Below, in pieces: positions 12,039 to 23,700 of a stretch of DNA of 64,000 nt (positions are counted from its first letter, which is position 1; each line of letters opens with the position of its first letter). The stretch is from contig NC_089822.1 of NCBI RefSeq assembly GCF_035046505.1, positions 94,269,659-94,333,658 of the forward strand, written 5' to 3'. The notes below the pieces were generated by a model, which saw only the letters and a list, made by a program, of their open reading frames with translations, made no database searches and was not told the DNA's origin. This DNA is from Tiliqua scincoides. Lineage: Eukaryota > Chordata > Lepidosauria > Squamata > Scincidae. The position numbers were made by a program, and so were the translations under genes.

Positions 12039-12541
12039 CAGTTCTAGCCTATTTATTCACGGATTTTTTTATACATGGATTTGACTCAACACGAATAGCC
12101 CCTGCAAATGAGAAGGAATGTGCTGATCCCTAGAGAAGGGGAAAAATGCACCCCTTTAAAATCAGTTTAAAAACAATAGTCCTTTAACAATAGCCTCCTT
12201 AATGAGAGAGAGAGAGAGAGAGAGGGCAGCTGGCTGACAATCCATCAATCCTTCTCTCTCCAGCTGACACATCCCTTCCCTCTGAGCACATGAAAGAAAG
12301 GTGATCATTTTGCATTGGTGAAGGGAGGGGTTGAGTGTAAGCTCTCAGCTCTTTGTAAGCTCTTGGAGGATGACTGATTGATGGATTGTCATCTTAATGA
12401 CTTTATCTTAACATCACAAAGGTCAGCGAGTCTTTTTAAATCACCTGAGCAAAGAAACTTTGTTTTTAAGTAAAATTGATTTGCTCTTTTTTGCCATCCA
12501 AGTGAGTGCCGGAACCCATTCGAATAATTAGTCTCAACCTG
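12039..12541. mobile_element. Tigger/mariner-type non-autonomous element
   Basis: The ends CAGTTCTAGCC...TTATTCA and the complement of the right end, CAGGTTGAG...TTATTCG, pair over about 20 positions. TA dinucleotides flank both ends (12037-12038 and 12542-12543), as for Tc1/mariner elements. Internally 'ggatttgactcaacacgaat' resembles Tigger-type reptile elements. A GA repeat lies inside. Confidence 0.7.
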
Positions 12542-12641
12542 TATTTCTTTTCTTCCAGTTATGACAATTGCTTCCTATATAGAGGCAGCCCATTAGAAGC
12601 AGGTGGTATCTAAGAGATATCTTGAGTATGTCCCACCTTGC

Positions 12642-13189
12642 AGCCCAATCCTGAGCTGTTCGGGACATGGGGCTGCGGTGGTGCCGAAAATGGCTGTCGC
12701 CACATCCTATGCACTTTGGGCAGCTGCCAGCTGCTTTTGTCCCCTTCCCCCGTATAAACAGAGTAGCCCTGCAATGGGGCTACTGGATTCACCACCAACC
12801 GAAAGGTCAGCGGTGAATCAAGTGCCTCCATGTCAGGCAGTGAGCCCGATGTGGAGGCTTTGGATGTGGTGGAGCAACACTCCACCGGTTCCGCTTCCTT
12901 CCCTCCCCACTCCCTCCCCGGCATGCCTCTTCCCCGCCCTCTGCCCACCTCCGCCTTCCTGGAACGCCTCCTCCTACCTCCCCCCACACCCCCACTTACC
13001 GCTGCTCTGCGGTCCACATGACCGCCAGGCGGCAGAGATTGGGTGCCTGCCTGGTGGTTGCCTGGCGCCAGCCAGCACTAGGCTACCACTGGCGCTCACC
13101 CAGCCATAGGGACTACAAACTTGCCTCATGGCATGTTTGCAACAGTGCACACTGGCAGTGAGCCGGTGCACCATGCTCAGGATTGGGCT
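12642..13189. mobile_element. GC-rich miniature element, AGCCCAATCCT ends (long form)
   Basis: It starts AGCCCAATCCTGAGC and ends GCTCAGGATTGGGCT, a perfect 15-bp terminal inverted repeat. The interior is CpG-rich, so it creates long spurious open frames. Long relatives lie at 15755, 23507, 37837 and 45471; short relatives share the CAATCCTA end. Confidence 0.8.
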
Positions 13190-14959
13190 CTCAATCAGTT
13201 TTCATTGGATGTATGTGTTGGGCTAAAAATTGCCTCATAACTGCTGGCCGCCTTAGCAGCAATTGGCTGATAGATTTGGAAGTGTCAAAACTTCAAGTCA
13301 ATTGCTGTTGAGAAGAGGAGCTGAATCAATTGAAACAAGTCAACTAGCTCTCTCTGCACTGAGCAGACTGTTGTAAAGGAGTCTTGTCTGGTGGAGCTGT
13401 AGTGTGGATGCCCTCCACTCTGGCAGAATGGCCTGAGTGAAAAGCCAGCTTGAAGCTTATTCAGACATGATAGCAAAGTCATGAAATTGGACAAACAGAA
13501 GAAAATCAAGATCAATTAGTCAGTGATGTGACCTAGGTCATGTAGAAATCTTTGATTTAATGCAATCAAGGCTTTAAATGCATTTTTGTCTTCTTTTTTC
13601 TTGGGGCTAAGTCTCATTTGTTCCTGTGGAGGAGCCTCCACTGTGTACACATAAATGAAACTGGACTAATATGGAACAGCTACCCCTGTTCACTGTCATT
13701 ATTGCTTCCACCTTTTGTTACCCTTGTTTCTCTGTACTTTCCTCCACCACAGGACAAACCATTTTGCTGCCACAAATGAAAAATCCGAATGATATCCCCG
13801 CATGCACAACAACATGGCACACAAGGCATTAGGAAGTTCACTTGCACAAATTCCACTGAAAGGAAGAACCATATTTTGCTAGTCTGGATTCATTTCAGTG
13901 GTACTTGCACAGGAGAACTTCCTGGTGATTTGCTTAAGGTTGCCAGTGGATTAGTTAAAAAAATGGCTTGGCCTGCTCCCATGTATTTTGCAGAGGTTTG
14001 ATATGCTTTCAGAGATCAACAAGCAGAGCTTTTTATGGCATGCAGCTAAACATTATCATATGCTAATTACTGCAGGCCAAACTGTTGTTAAAAGGACCCA
14101 GTTCAAAAGGTGTCTGCCTCATGGATCAAAGCATGTCATTTTCCATCTTTAATAGTGCTCAAAGTTTGCTACCTTCATTAGCTGCCTTGTCGTAGTGCTA
14201 CCTTTGCTCCCTATTTATTGTAGGTTTCTTGGGGTAGTTTTATCACAAGATCTCTTTAGTTTTATATGACTTTGAAAAGTGCCACATTTTTAATTATATT
14301 TCTCTTGTGCCTCTGTGTAAAATGTCCAAGGCACTGCTTTTATTTTTAAACATCAAACACATAATAAAACATTACATTTAAGTTGAAAACATAGCAGTAG
14401 CCAGAAACTCGGATAGAATATCAGTGCGCTTTAAAAGTTTGAGTAGCAGAAATATGTCTCTCTGACACCAAAAGGAGATGAGTCACAGGCATACTGAAAT
14501 GGGGAGGGATGTCCTGGATATCCCAGAAACAGATTCCACTACACTCCAGAAATGTAAGCAGGGTGACTGGAGAAGGATTTCAACTGAAGATATTAAAATA
14601 TGGTCTGGTTCACATGGAAGCAGACCCTGAGGTACCCTGGTTCCAAGCTATATAGATTATTAAAACTAAATACAGTACACTAATAGTTCTTATATTGGTA
14701 TGTTTAATATTTGATTAGAATCCCTACTCTACCCTTAAACATAAGCCAGGTCGAAGCCCACATCACCTGGGCCCAAGCACACCTGTTGTTCCACATAGTG
14801 CAGAAGCACACTGCACAGATTTTCACCCCCATCTCCCTGTTGGAACTCACATACTTAAGTTCTAAGAGATTGAGCTGTGAATTAGGAACTTCTTGGTTGG
14901 ACTCTGATCTTTGCTATTAGGTACCTGTAAGCAAGCCACTCCTTAGGCTCAACTCCTCA

Positions 14960-15740
14960 ATCTACCCATTCTTTAAGATTATCAGATGAGACCCTTATCC
15001 AATCCCTTATGTAGAGATTTCCAATATTTTGTCAAGGTAATTTTTGCCTCTACCAATTTATGCTTTGATAACAAGGTATCACCAAACTTATTGAGCAAGA
15101 CCAATAATGGTGAAGAAATCAACCTTAACCTTGTAATGTCCTGGATGCTTTTCAATGTGAAATTACAATAAACTTGCACTTTGTGACAAACCCACCAAAC
15201 ATAAAGTCAGCATTAATTATCTGATACTTCCAGCAATGAAAACTATCTGTAGTGAGTGTTCTGTTTTAAATGAGTTGGAATTGTGTCACCTATAAATTGA
15301 CTTTAAGAGTGATTCTTGCAGGTTCAAGAATAGTTGAGGTTCTTACTTCATGATGCATCTTATACCAATCCTGTTCACTAAAACAAATCCCAAAATCTCT
15401 ATCCCAATCTGTTCTATGAAAATTGTTTTCAGCATTATATCCCAATATACCTTTATGTCAGTGAAAGTAGCACCTCTTCTTAACAGCCCATCCCAATCAG
15501 TATGCTTCACAAAACCAAAGAAGAGCCAATTTTCAAGAAACCGAAATGATAGACCTGCAGATACTGGAACCAAGGAAGAAGCCAGTTTTGGATCATATCC
15601 CTGACTACTTTTTGTTGATAAGAATGAATGATTTCATATCATATCCTTATATCTATATACTCCTTCAGTTTTCCACTGCATGAGATTCTCCAAACCTTTT
15701 AAACTTTATAGGTTTCTCAGCTGAGACCATTGATTTCTAC
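14960..15740 (-). mobile_element. Possible degraded LINE fragment
   Basis: On the minus strand a 76-codon frame (15573-15343) contains WDGLLRRGATFTDIKVYWD, which resembles the ORF2 3' region of L1-like elements. A second short frame at 15179-14982 ends SLHKGLDKGLI. Frames are broken and no tail or target duplication was found. This could be other sequence altogether. Confidence 0.3.
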
Positions 15741-15754
15741 TTCTTATAATCTTA

Positions 15755-16181
15755 GGACCCAATCTTAAACTATGTGCACTGGCCAGTGCCGGTGCACACT
15801 GTCACAAACATGCCGTAAGGCACACCTGTGGCAGTCAGCATCAGCCCAGTGCCAGAGCAGGCTCAGCGCGAGCCCATGCAGGGCAGTACCAGTGGGAGGC
15901 TAGCCAAATGCCACCCTGCACTGCATGCAAGTGCCGGAACGGTTAAGTCGGAGTGGGGAAGGAGGCATTCCAGGAGGGGGAAAGGACCGATGAAGCTCAG
16001 CAACGCCGGATCTGGAGCCCTGCTTTGGGCCTCCCAGCCTGACATGAGGCTACTTTACTTTGGACCAGCTAAATAGCCTTCCCCCAAGGAGACATCGGGA
16101 GCTGTCATTGGGACATAGGATGCAGCTGCAGCCATTTTGGCGCTGCTGCAGCCCTGGGCATCAGGAAGCTCATGATTGGAC
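15755..16181. mobile_element. GC-rich miniature element, GGACCCAATC ends (long form)
   Basis: The left end GGACCCAATCTTAAAC and right end CTCATGATTGGAC are degenerate inverted repeats of the 12642 family. Internal 'gtgccggtgcac' and 'acatgccgtaaggca' recur in the 23507 copy. Confidence 0.6.
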
Positions 16182-16187
16182 AGTTAG

Positions 16188-16268
16188 TATTAACAGCAAA
16201 CTCCTATGCATGTATACTCAGAAGTCCCATTCTGTTCAATGGGACTTACTCCCAGGTAGGAATGCATA
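16188..16268 (+). repeat. Palindromic element, one copy
   Basis: 'ctcctatgcatgtatactc' and 'aatgggacttactcccag' mark a single plus-oriented unit directly next to the long element ending at 16181. Confidence 0.75.
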
Positions 16269-16851
16269 CAATTTTTTGACCTACTACCTCCTTTCTAAGT
16301 CTTTTCTTTAACCATAAATAGTATAAACATTCCACTTTTATATGTCATCAAAGAATTACAATACAGTATATCAGTACAGTATCAACTGTGATACTTATGA
16401 CTGAAACATTGCAATAAATCCTCTAATCCTGTTACTCAAACTGTATATTTGTCTCTTCCAAAATTACTTATATTTCACCTAGTTGTTCAATCTTCACAGT
16501 TCTGTTTCTTTTTTGATTACAAACTTGAGTGTTTATAGTAAGAAACAGAGCCAGTCATGATATATTTTACTTCCAGTTGCATTTTAGTGCATGTGGGCTT
16601 CGGTGTTACTCAGATCTCTGTCTGCAGATGTAAAAATAACATAAAACAAATGATATGCTGAGATATGGATCAAGAATTAACCTGGAAATGTCTCCTCCTT
16701 CCAAGACATAGCCCAGAAGTTTCCAGACTGCAGCCTGTGAAGCATTTGCAGTGGGTCCAAAGGGTGTTGCGTTGTGACATGGTGCTGAGTTTTTTCATTT
16801 CCAGCCGAGGTAAATAGAAGAAACTGGTGCTGTCAGTATCATTACACTAAC

Positions 16852-16945
16852 AGTGCAATCCCATGCATGTCTACTCAGAAGTAATCCCCATTAATTTAAA
16901 TGGGGTTTCTATACTCCCAGATGAATATGCATAGGATTGCAATAT
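16852..16945 (+). repeat. Palindromic element, one copy
   Basis: It runs from 'gtgcaatcccatgcatgtct' to 'atgcataggattgcaat', and both arms and the central CCATT/AATGG are recognisable. Confidence 0.8.
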
Positions 16946-17638
16946 AAGCCACGTACTTTGACATTGCATTGGTTCTTGTCCTAATGATGTATGAGATGGG
17001 AGGGCAGGTTGTCTTGTATGAGCCAAAATTACCAACTTTCCTTGACTGAGAACTCACAAACCGGATTGTCAAACTAGGCTTATGATTGACAATCAATATG
17101 GGCTGGAAGGAATTCAACATAGTTTAAGAAAAATAAGCTATATTTCAACATTATGTGTGAGCCAGAATGATTAGATGTAGAGTCCACGTGTTTGGAAACT
17201 ATCATTTGCCAGCTCTGTATGATAGCTAAATAGAACCTTGTATTGAGTAGTGTGCCACTGAATATCGGTGGTGGGCAGTAGTAGCTGCAACAGCAGGAGA
17301 GGTTATTGCCTTTAAATTTTTATATAAAAATTTTGTATATAATTTTTATATAAAAGCTAAATATTTCTCCTAGTATATTCCTGTAAGAGTATCTCTACCC
17401 AAGGAAGGAAAACACATAAAATAAGAACATCTTAAATAAAGATCTCTCATCATAAATAAATAATATATAACAAATTTTAAAAAATTGAGAAATTACAAAT
17501 TACTATCTGAAATTACATAATTGTGAAAGTTCAGGTTCTTTGTTTATCCTTTTAGTTGCAGATGATGGTATAAGTATTCATTTTTTGTGTGCATGTATAA
17601 ATCCATGCTTGTGTTGTTTTTTGGCTTCTAGCTCTGGA

Positions 17639-17772
17639 ATGGCCAGTCAAGAAATAGAAGTTCAGACTGTAATTCTAAGTGATTCAATGATAGAAGGAAT
17701 CAGTGATCAAGTCCTGCTGGCAGTAGTGCTCAGCTTCACATTCATTGCTGCACTGGCGTATATGCTTCTAAG
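17639..17772 (+). CDS. RNF170: RNF170 first coding exon (residues 1-45, first membrane helix)
   Basis: The acceptor 'ttggcttctag' ends at 17631, so the exon starts at 17632 with seven untranslated bases before ATG. It encodes the acidic N-terminus and the helix [10 protein letters not shown]...YMLL. The donor is AG|GTAAGA at 17773, splitting codon 45 (Arg) after two bases. Confidence 0.95.
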
Positions 17773-20700
17773 GTAAGATATTGGTAGAGCTTGACAAAGA
17801 TATTTGTAGTCATATGTCAAGTGTGTGTTTTGTTAGGATAAAATGGGATTAACCCTGTATTCAGCTCATTTTAAAAAATTACCCAAATCGGGGAGGAAGT
17901 AAAATATGCACAGCTGGAACATGAAACCTGCACTCTAACCCAAATAATCAGGCACAGAAATTGATCATATTACCTTGCATTAACTTAGAGCAGTTGATTA
18001 AAATTACAATTGTGCGCTAGTTAATGATGGGGATTGGGACTGCGATCCCCGTCGTCAAGTGGCGCTCAATGCAATCTAAACCCTCCGCAGGGAAGGGGAT
18101 GCTTTGCTCCCCTCTCCTCTGGAGGGTTGTCTGAGCCTCCCAGAGGCAGCGCATGTCCGAGTGCTACCTCTGCAGGGCTCAAACTGAGGGAAATTGTGCC
18201 TCTTTCGCGACTTTTGGTTTCACGGAGGAAGCTGGAAATTGCACAAGAGGTGTGATTTCCCTCAGTCTGAGCCTTGCAGAGGCTGCGTGTGGACAGGCAT
18301 TGCCTCTGGGAGGCTCAGACAGCCCTCCAGAGGCAAGGGGAGCTGAACTTCCCTCACTTCCGGAGAGTTGGGATATGCGCCCCCGATGACCACGTGACGA
18401 CATGTGGTCGTTGCATATGTGATCCTGGCTTTAGCTGGTAGATCGCTAAGGGGCGCACACCTGTATAACTATGGTGTTTCCCCTTATCTGTTTTTTATTC
18501 TTCTGGTTTATTCTTCATAAACATTTGAATTTATCTTTAAGGTAGCTCATCTGAAAAATATTATGTGCTCTTTCAACAAAGCTGACAAGAACAGTAAAAG
18601 CCATATTGTCTGGCACACACACGGAATGGAAGATGGCATTGTGCCAATGTGCCAGTTAACCTTTCATCACTTTCAGGGCTCCCTCTGCTCCCTTCTTTCC
18701 AGGCAGGGTTTCCCCTGCAGTGCCACTCCAACCTCTTTCTTTCCTTCACAAAGGTTCTCAAGGTACAGAGATGTTCTTCCTTCTTTTTGAAGCGCTTAGG
18801 TGGCAGGAGAGAGCATCCTTGTGCTCCTTGGAACCCTTGTGAAGGAAGGGAAGAGAGTGGAGATGAACTGCAGAGGAAGACTTTTAAGGAGGGGAAGAGG
18901 CTTAGAGCCCCACAGGCAAGCATGCCTTTCACTGATGCTTCATTAAGCAATCCACTTGTTTAACTGGTGTCTCTGCCCCCTTGCAGAGTTGCCAGTTAAC
19001 TGAGTTTGGTGCTTAACCAAGCACTGGATAACACAGCTTTTACTTTAGCTGACTGAGGACAAATATTTATTAACATGAAGGAAAATAATGGAATTATTTC
19101 TGTTGTTTTATCCACTTAGTCATGGCTAGTGTGACAAAGCAGAGTATAAAACACCACTGACATGCAGTTTATTGGAACACTATAATTAAAGGGGAAAATA
19201 CTGTTATGACTGTTTCTGGTTTAAAAGTGTTTTATATTATTTCACACTCTGTATTTTCTCTTAACAGAAATGAGTACCCAGATATTCACCCAGAAAACCA
19301 AGAGCTAGTAAGAGCAGTTAGACAACAGCTACAATCAGAACAGGTATAGTACCGGTAGTGTGTGTGATATCTGCTCCTGGCAGTTGTTTTTGTGCCAACT
19401 CTCGTTCAAAAAATATCTGGTGTAGCCAAAAGAATGTAGCTAATTTTAACCTGGGGTATGTTGTTCCTTGGTCCTAGTGCTAAGGCTGAACCTGAATGTT
19501 TTGAATGGTTAAGAGTATTTATATATTGCTTTTGGAAAAAAAGGTAATTCACAAAGCAGTGTACAAATTAAAATAAATAAATCTTTCCCTGTCCACAAAG
19601 GCTCACAATCTAAAAAAAAAAAAGATACAAGAGAGACATCAGCAACAACCACTGAAATAGACTCCATGAGGGGGTGAAAAGGGACAGTTGTGTTCCCCTT
19701 GCTAAATAGCCTGCCAGAGCCAGGATGGTGTAGTGCTTTGAGAGTTGGATTTAGACCTGGAAGATCAGATTCAAATCCCTGCTCAGCCATGAAACTTCCT
19801 GGATGACCTTTGGCCAATTACTGTTTCCCAGCCTCACCTACCTCACAGGGTTGTTGTGAGGACAAAAGGAGTGGAGGAACCATACACATCACCCTTGGAG
19901 TTCCTTGGAGGAAGGGTGGTATAGAAATGTGAAAAATAATAAATATAAGAGGACATCACTTTAAAAGGTACCTCTGCCAAGTTAGCAGGCATTACTATGC
20001 ATGAGTGTTAGAAAACCATGTCTCATTTCCTTCTCTTTCTGTATTGTAATATTAGAAAATAATACCTAATAGCGATCCAGTCTATAGAATATACTTGAAC
20101 TTTCAAAAAGTTCTAGTGGAAATGTGGTTAATATGGTTAAAAAATGTGATACAAGTTTTGAGTGTTATAAAGCAGATAGTATCACAGGAAACAATATGAA
20201 TGTGAATCCTTTGGTGGTAGCAGCCTGTAATTCAGACAAAAGATTTCTTACTGAAGGTTGAAATTAATCTTATTTTAAACCTCTTGAATGCTGTCAAGAT
20301 TGTTCTAGTCAGAACCTGAAAACCTGTGACTGTTCCATTAATAAGAGTGATTGAGATCTTGAATATTGCAGTAATTGACAAGTTTGCAGATAGGGTATAT
20401 AAAGAAATTGGTTTTGTTCTACAGCTTTAAAAGTAAATAAATGGAGTTCCATTTATACGTAGTTTAGTACAATAACAGGTAGCATGTAATGTTGCTTGCC
20501 CCAGAGGAAGATACCCTCTGGATGCTGCCCACTGTAATTCTGTATCACCAGATAGAATTGTTTTCTTTCTACATCTGTTGTTTATAATGACAAAAAAGTC
20601 TCTCACTAAGAGGCGCTAAATAGTCACCAACTAGAAGGAATCCAGAGGAGTAGTTGTGTTAAAATGTGGTAGCAAAGGTAACCTAGAACAGCCTAGTTGA

Positions 20701-23700
20701 GAACAGAATGAAATGTCCTTTTGTGGATCACTGATTAAAGACATTAAGGGCCAAATTCTATACAACTTTCCAGCACTTGCCACTGGGGCACGTGCTTCAT
20801 CCTGCAGTGGGGGAGCAGTCACAGAGGCCTACTCAAGATATAGGAATGCTTGTTCCCTTAATTCAGGGTTGCATTGGTGCTGGAAGATTAGATAGGATTG
20901 GGCCTTGAAGGTATAAATTGTTGAGCGGAGAGTCAGATTTCTATTAGATACTTATAAACCACTGTAGTGCCTTGGAAATGGCAAAAAGTCTTAAGACATT
21001 TGGACTGCTGATATTTGGAACAGACAGACATCGTGTTTCAGTTTGTCATTAAGTATTATGGATAACCCAGAGTGCTAGAACTGCTGTTTTTCTTCTTTTG
21101 TATCCTTTAATGCCTATTTCCTATACTAGGAGTGATTATGAATCCTGCATATATTATACCTTTTTGTGATCCCCCTATTGCAAACTTTGATACAAAATGA
21201 ATGGAACTTAGTCCTAACTGACTTCCTTAGTCATGTCTAATTAAATTTAGTATACACCTCAGAGAGAGAGAGCGCGCCCTTTTCAATTAAACCTTTTGCC
21301 ATTGCTTATTTTTGGCTGTCAAAAGACAACCCAAAGAAAAAGGCAATGAAGTGTTCATGAAAGAGGCTACAGTTTGATGTAGTCTCAGTGGGGGAAGAGA
21401 AACTTTTGCAAGGAATGGAATTCTTAGAGTTCATAGTCCCTAACTTAACTGGTTTGGGTTGTGTCCTATATGGCCTGCTGTATGAGTATTCTAATTCATA
21501 TTGTTTGGTTCTTTGTCACTCCTGGGTAATGTTGATAAAAAAGATTTGTCTCCGACCATTCTGCTCTTGCAACTGGATAATTTGCAGCTTCTTATAGATA
21601 CAAGAACGTGCTGTTCTTGAACAGCTGGCATTTTTCATTTCTCCCAGCAGAATGCAGTTGGTGACAGGCAACGTTTCTATACCGATATGTCCTGCCCGGT
21701 GTGTTTACAGCAGGCTACGTTACCCATTGAAACCAACTGTGGGCATCTTTTCTGCGGTAAGGCAGCCACCCACCCTATATCTATATCTCTTCTCATATTT
21801 TTATCACAAGATGAGCTCACTAAATGCTGTGTAGAAAGAGAGAATGCATTTGGAAAAGTATTTCAGTTTTAGAGACAGAATTTCACTTTGACCCTTGATT
21901 TCAATCATTAAATTTTCACTAAGTGGTGCTGTTTCCAATAGGTATGTCACAACTTTTTAAAATATCAAATTGATGTCTACTATATTCTTCAGCTTAATCA
22001 ATATGTTAAATATTGAAGTGCCCATTCTACCTAAAATTACCATGCTTCTTTTCCCTCTCTTCTCTGCATTGTAGACTTCTGTTTGAATACTATTCATTTA
22101 AGAAGCTAATAATGGTATTATTTCCTTTAGGTTCATGTATTATTGCATACTGGCGATGTGGCTCATGGCTAGGTGCGATACATTGCCCCATCTGCAGACA
22201 GACGGTAATACACTGATATTCAAAATTCTTATACCAGATTGAAGACACAGTTATGTGCTTTTCCTTTATGTATAATGGTGTGTCTGATAGACTGCCCTAA
22301 TATATTTATTGTGGCACACCTTTTGTGGATTAGAATCCACTTTGGCAAATCTGAAAAAATGAACTTCAATCCACAAAAGTTTATGTCACAGTAAATGCAT
22401 AAGATTCTTAGTTTTATGTTACTTTATGGTCCATGGGAAAGCAATATAAATTGGCCTAAAGAGCTACCAATAAAATGTTTACCGTGTTAGCTCTTTGCTC
22501 TGGCACAGTCAGGCCTGATTTGCAAACAGTTGGTTCAGGGCAAGTTGTAAACAGCTGTGATAGCATGACTACCTGAACACCTGTGTAGCCATGCCCTAAT
22601 TAACTGGGCAAAACCAGATTGGATGCTGAATCCCATTTAAGCCTCTCCATGCAGCTTCACCAGTGGTGTGGGTGAAATGAGAAGCTACTGCAGGAGGCCT
22701 TGTCAGAACAAACACTGCAAATGGCCATGGACTGACTTTGACTTTGCCTTAAGGAAACTGGACTGTAACTAGGTAACTCTGAACTGCTGTATTACATGTG
22801 TATGACCTGGATTGCTCTACCAATTCTGTATATGGCTCTGTTCTCAAATACAATTGCACCTGAAGACTCTGCTGTGTCTGCATGTTTAACTGCACCCTGC
22901 TCTGAAGTAGGACATACCCTGGTTCTTACCTAACATCCCGCAGTCTTTCATGCGATATGTGTTAGTAGTAATTTAATGTTTCTCTAAGCTTCTGTCCTGC
23001 AACAGATAGATCAAAGTTTAAAGTGAGATGTGTTTAACTTTTTAACTACATTTCCTGTTTTGCTGAGGTGATAGATAGTGCTCCTTCATGAGACTAATTT
23101 GACAAGTGTTTCAAGGCTAAAACACCTTGATTTTCAGAACTGCCAAATTCCTTCAAGCTCAGCAGTATATGTAACACCAATGGTTGTAAGGAACTCCTGG
23201 CAGAAACATCTCTAGTTGCATCACATGAGTTTGTCTTATGCTTATTTATAATTAGCTGCTAGATAATGATAATTTTTTTAGTGTATGACTTTTCACAATC
23301 TTTTAAAAGTACTTTTTTTTTTTTAGAAAGAGAAATAATTGTGTACAAATATTAAATGACTAATTTTTGTTATTTAGGTAACTTTATTTTTACCACTCTT
23401 CAATGATGGCCAACAGGATGGAGCACAAGTACTGCAGGATGTCAATGATTACAACAGGAGATTCTCAGGACAACCAAGAACGGTACGTGTGGAGATAGAG
23501 ATTTAAAACCCAATCCTGACCTCTTCAGCACCGGCTGTACGAGTGTACTGCTGGTGCTGGGTGTTGCAAATGTGCCATAAGGTACGCCCACGACACCCTG
23601 TGCTAAGTCAATGCCAGCTGGACACTGCCCAGAGCATGGTAAGAGCTCCAAGTGACGGTGAGGGCTTCAGAGGCAGGGGGAGGGCGAAGCGGGGGAATGA

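Larger units (their letters stand above)
10546..17631 (+). other. RNF170: RNF170 intron 1 (inferred)
   Basis: The stretch lies between the promoter CpG island and the acceptor before the first coding exon (AG at 17630-17631). Besides the elements listed separately it holds a poly-A/GA tract at about 10769-10792, a diverged Sauria SINE tail near 11818-11910 ('gagctccttggaggga'), a GA repeat near 12205-12222, and otherwise unremarkable AT-rich sequence (13200-14900, 16270-16850, 16950-17630). No host exon was seen. Confidence 0.65.

Noticed and set aside
12603-13109. Proline-rich coding frames on both strands
   Set aside because: They lie wholly inside a GC-rich miniature element with 15-bp inverted ends. 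The same kind of spurious frames occurs in its relatives at 37837 and 45471.
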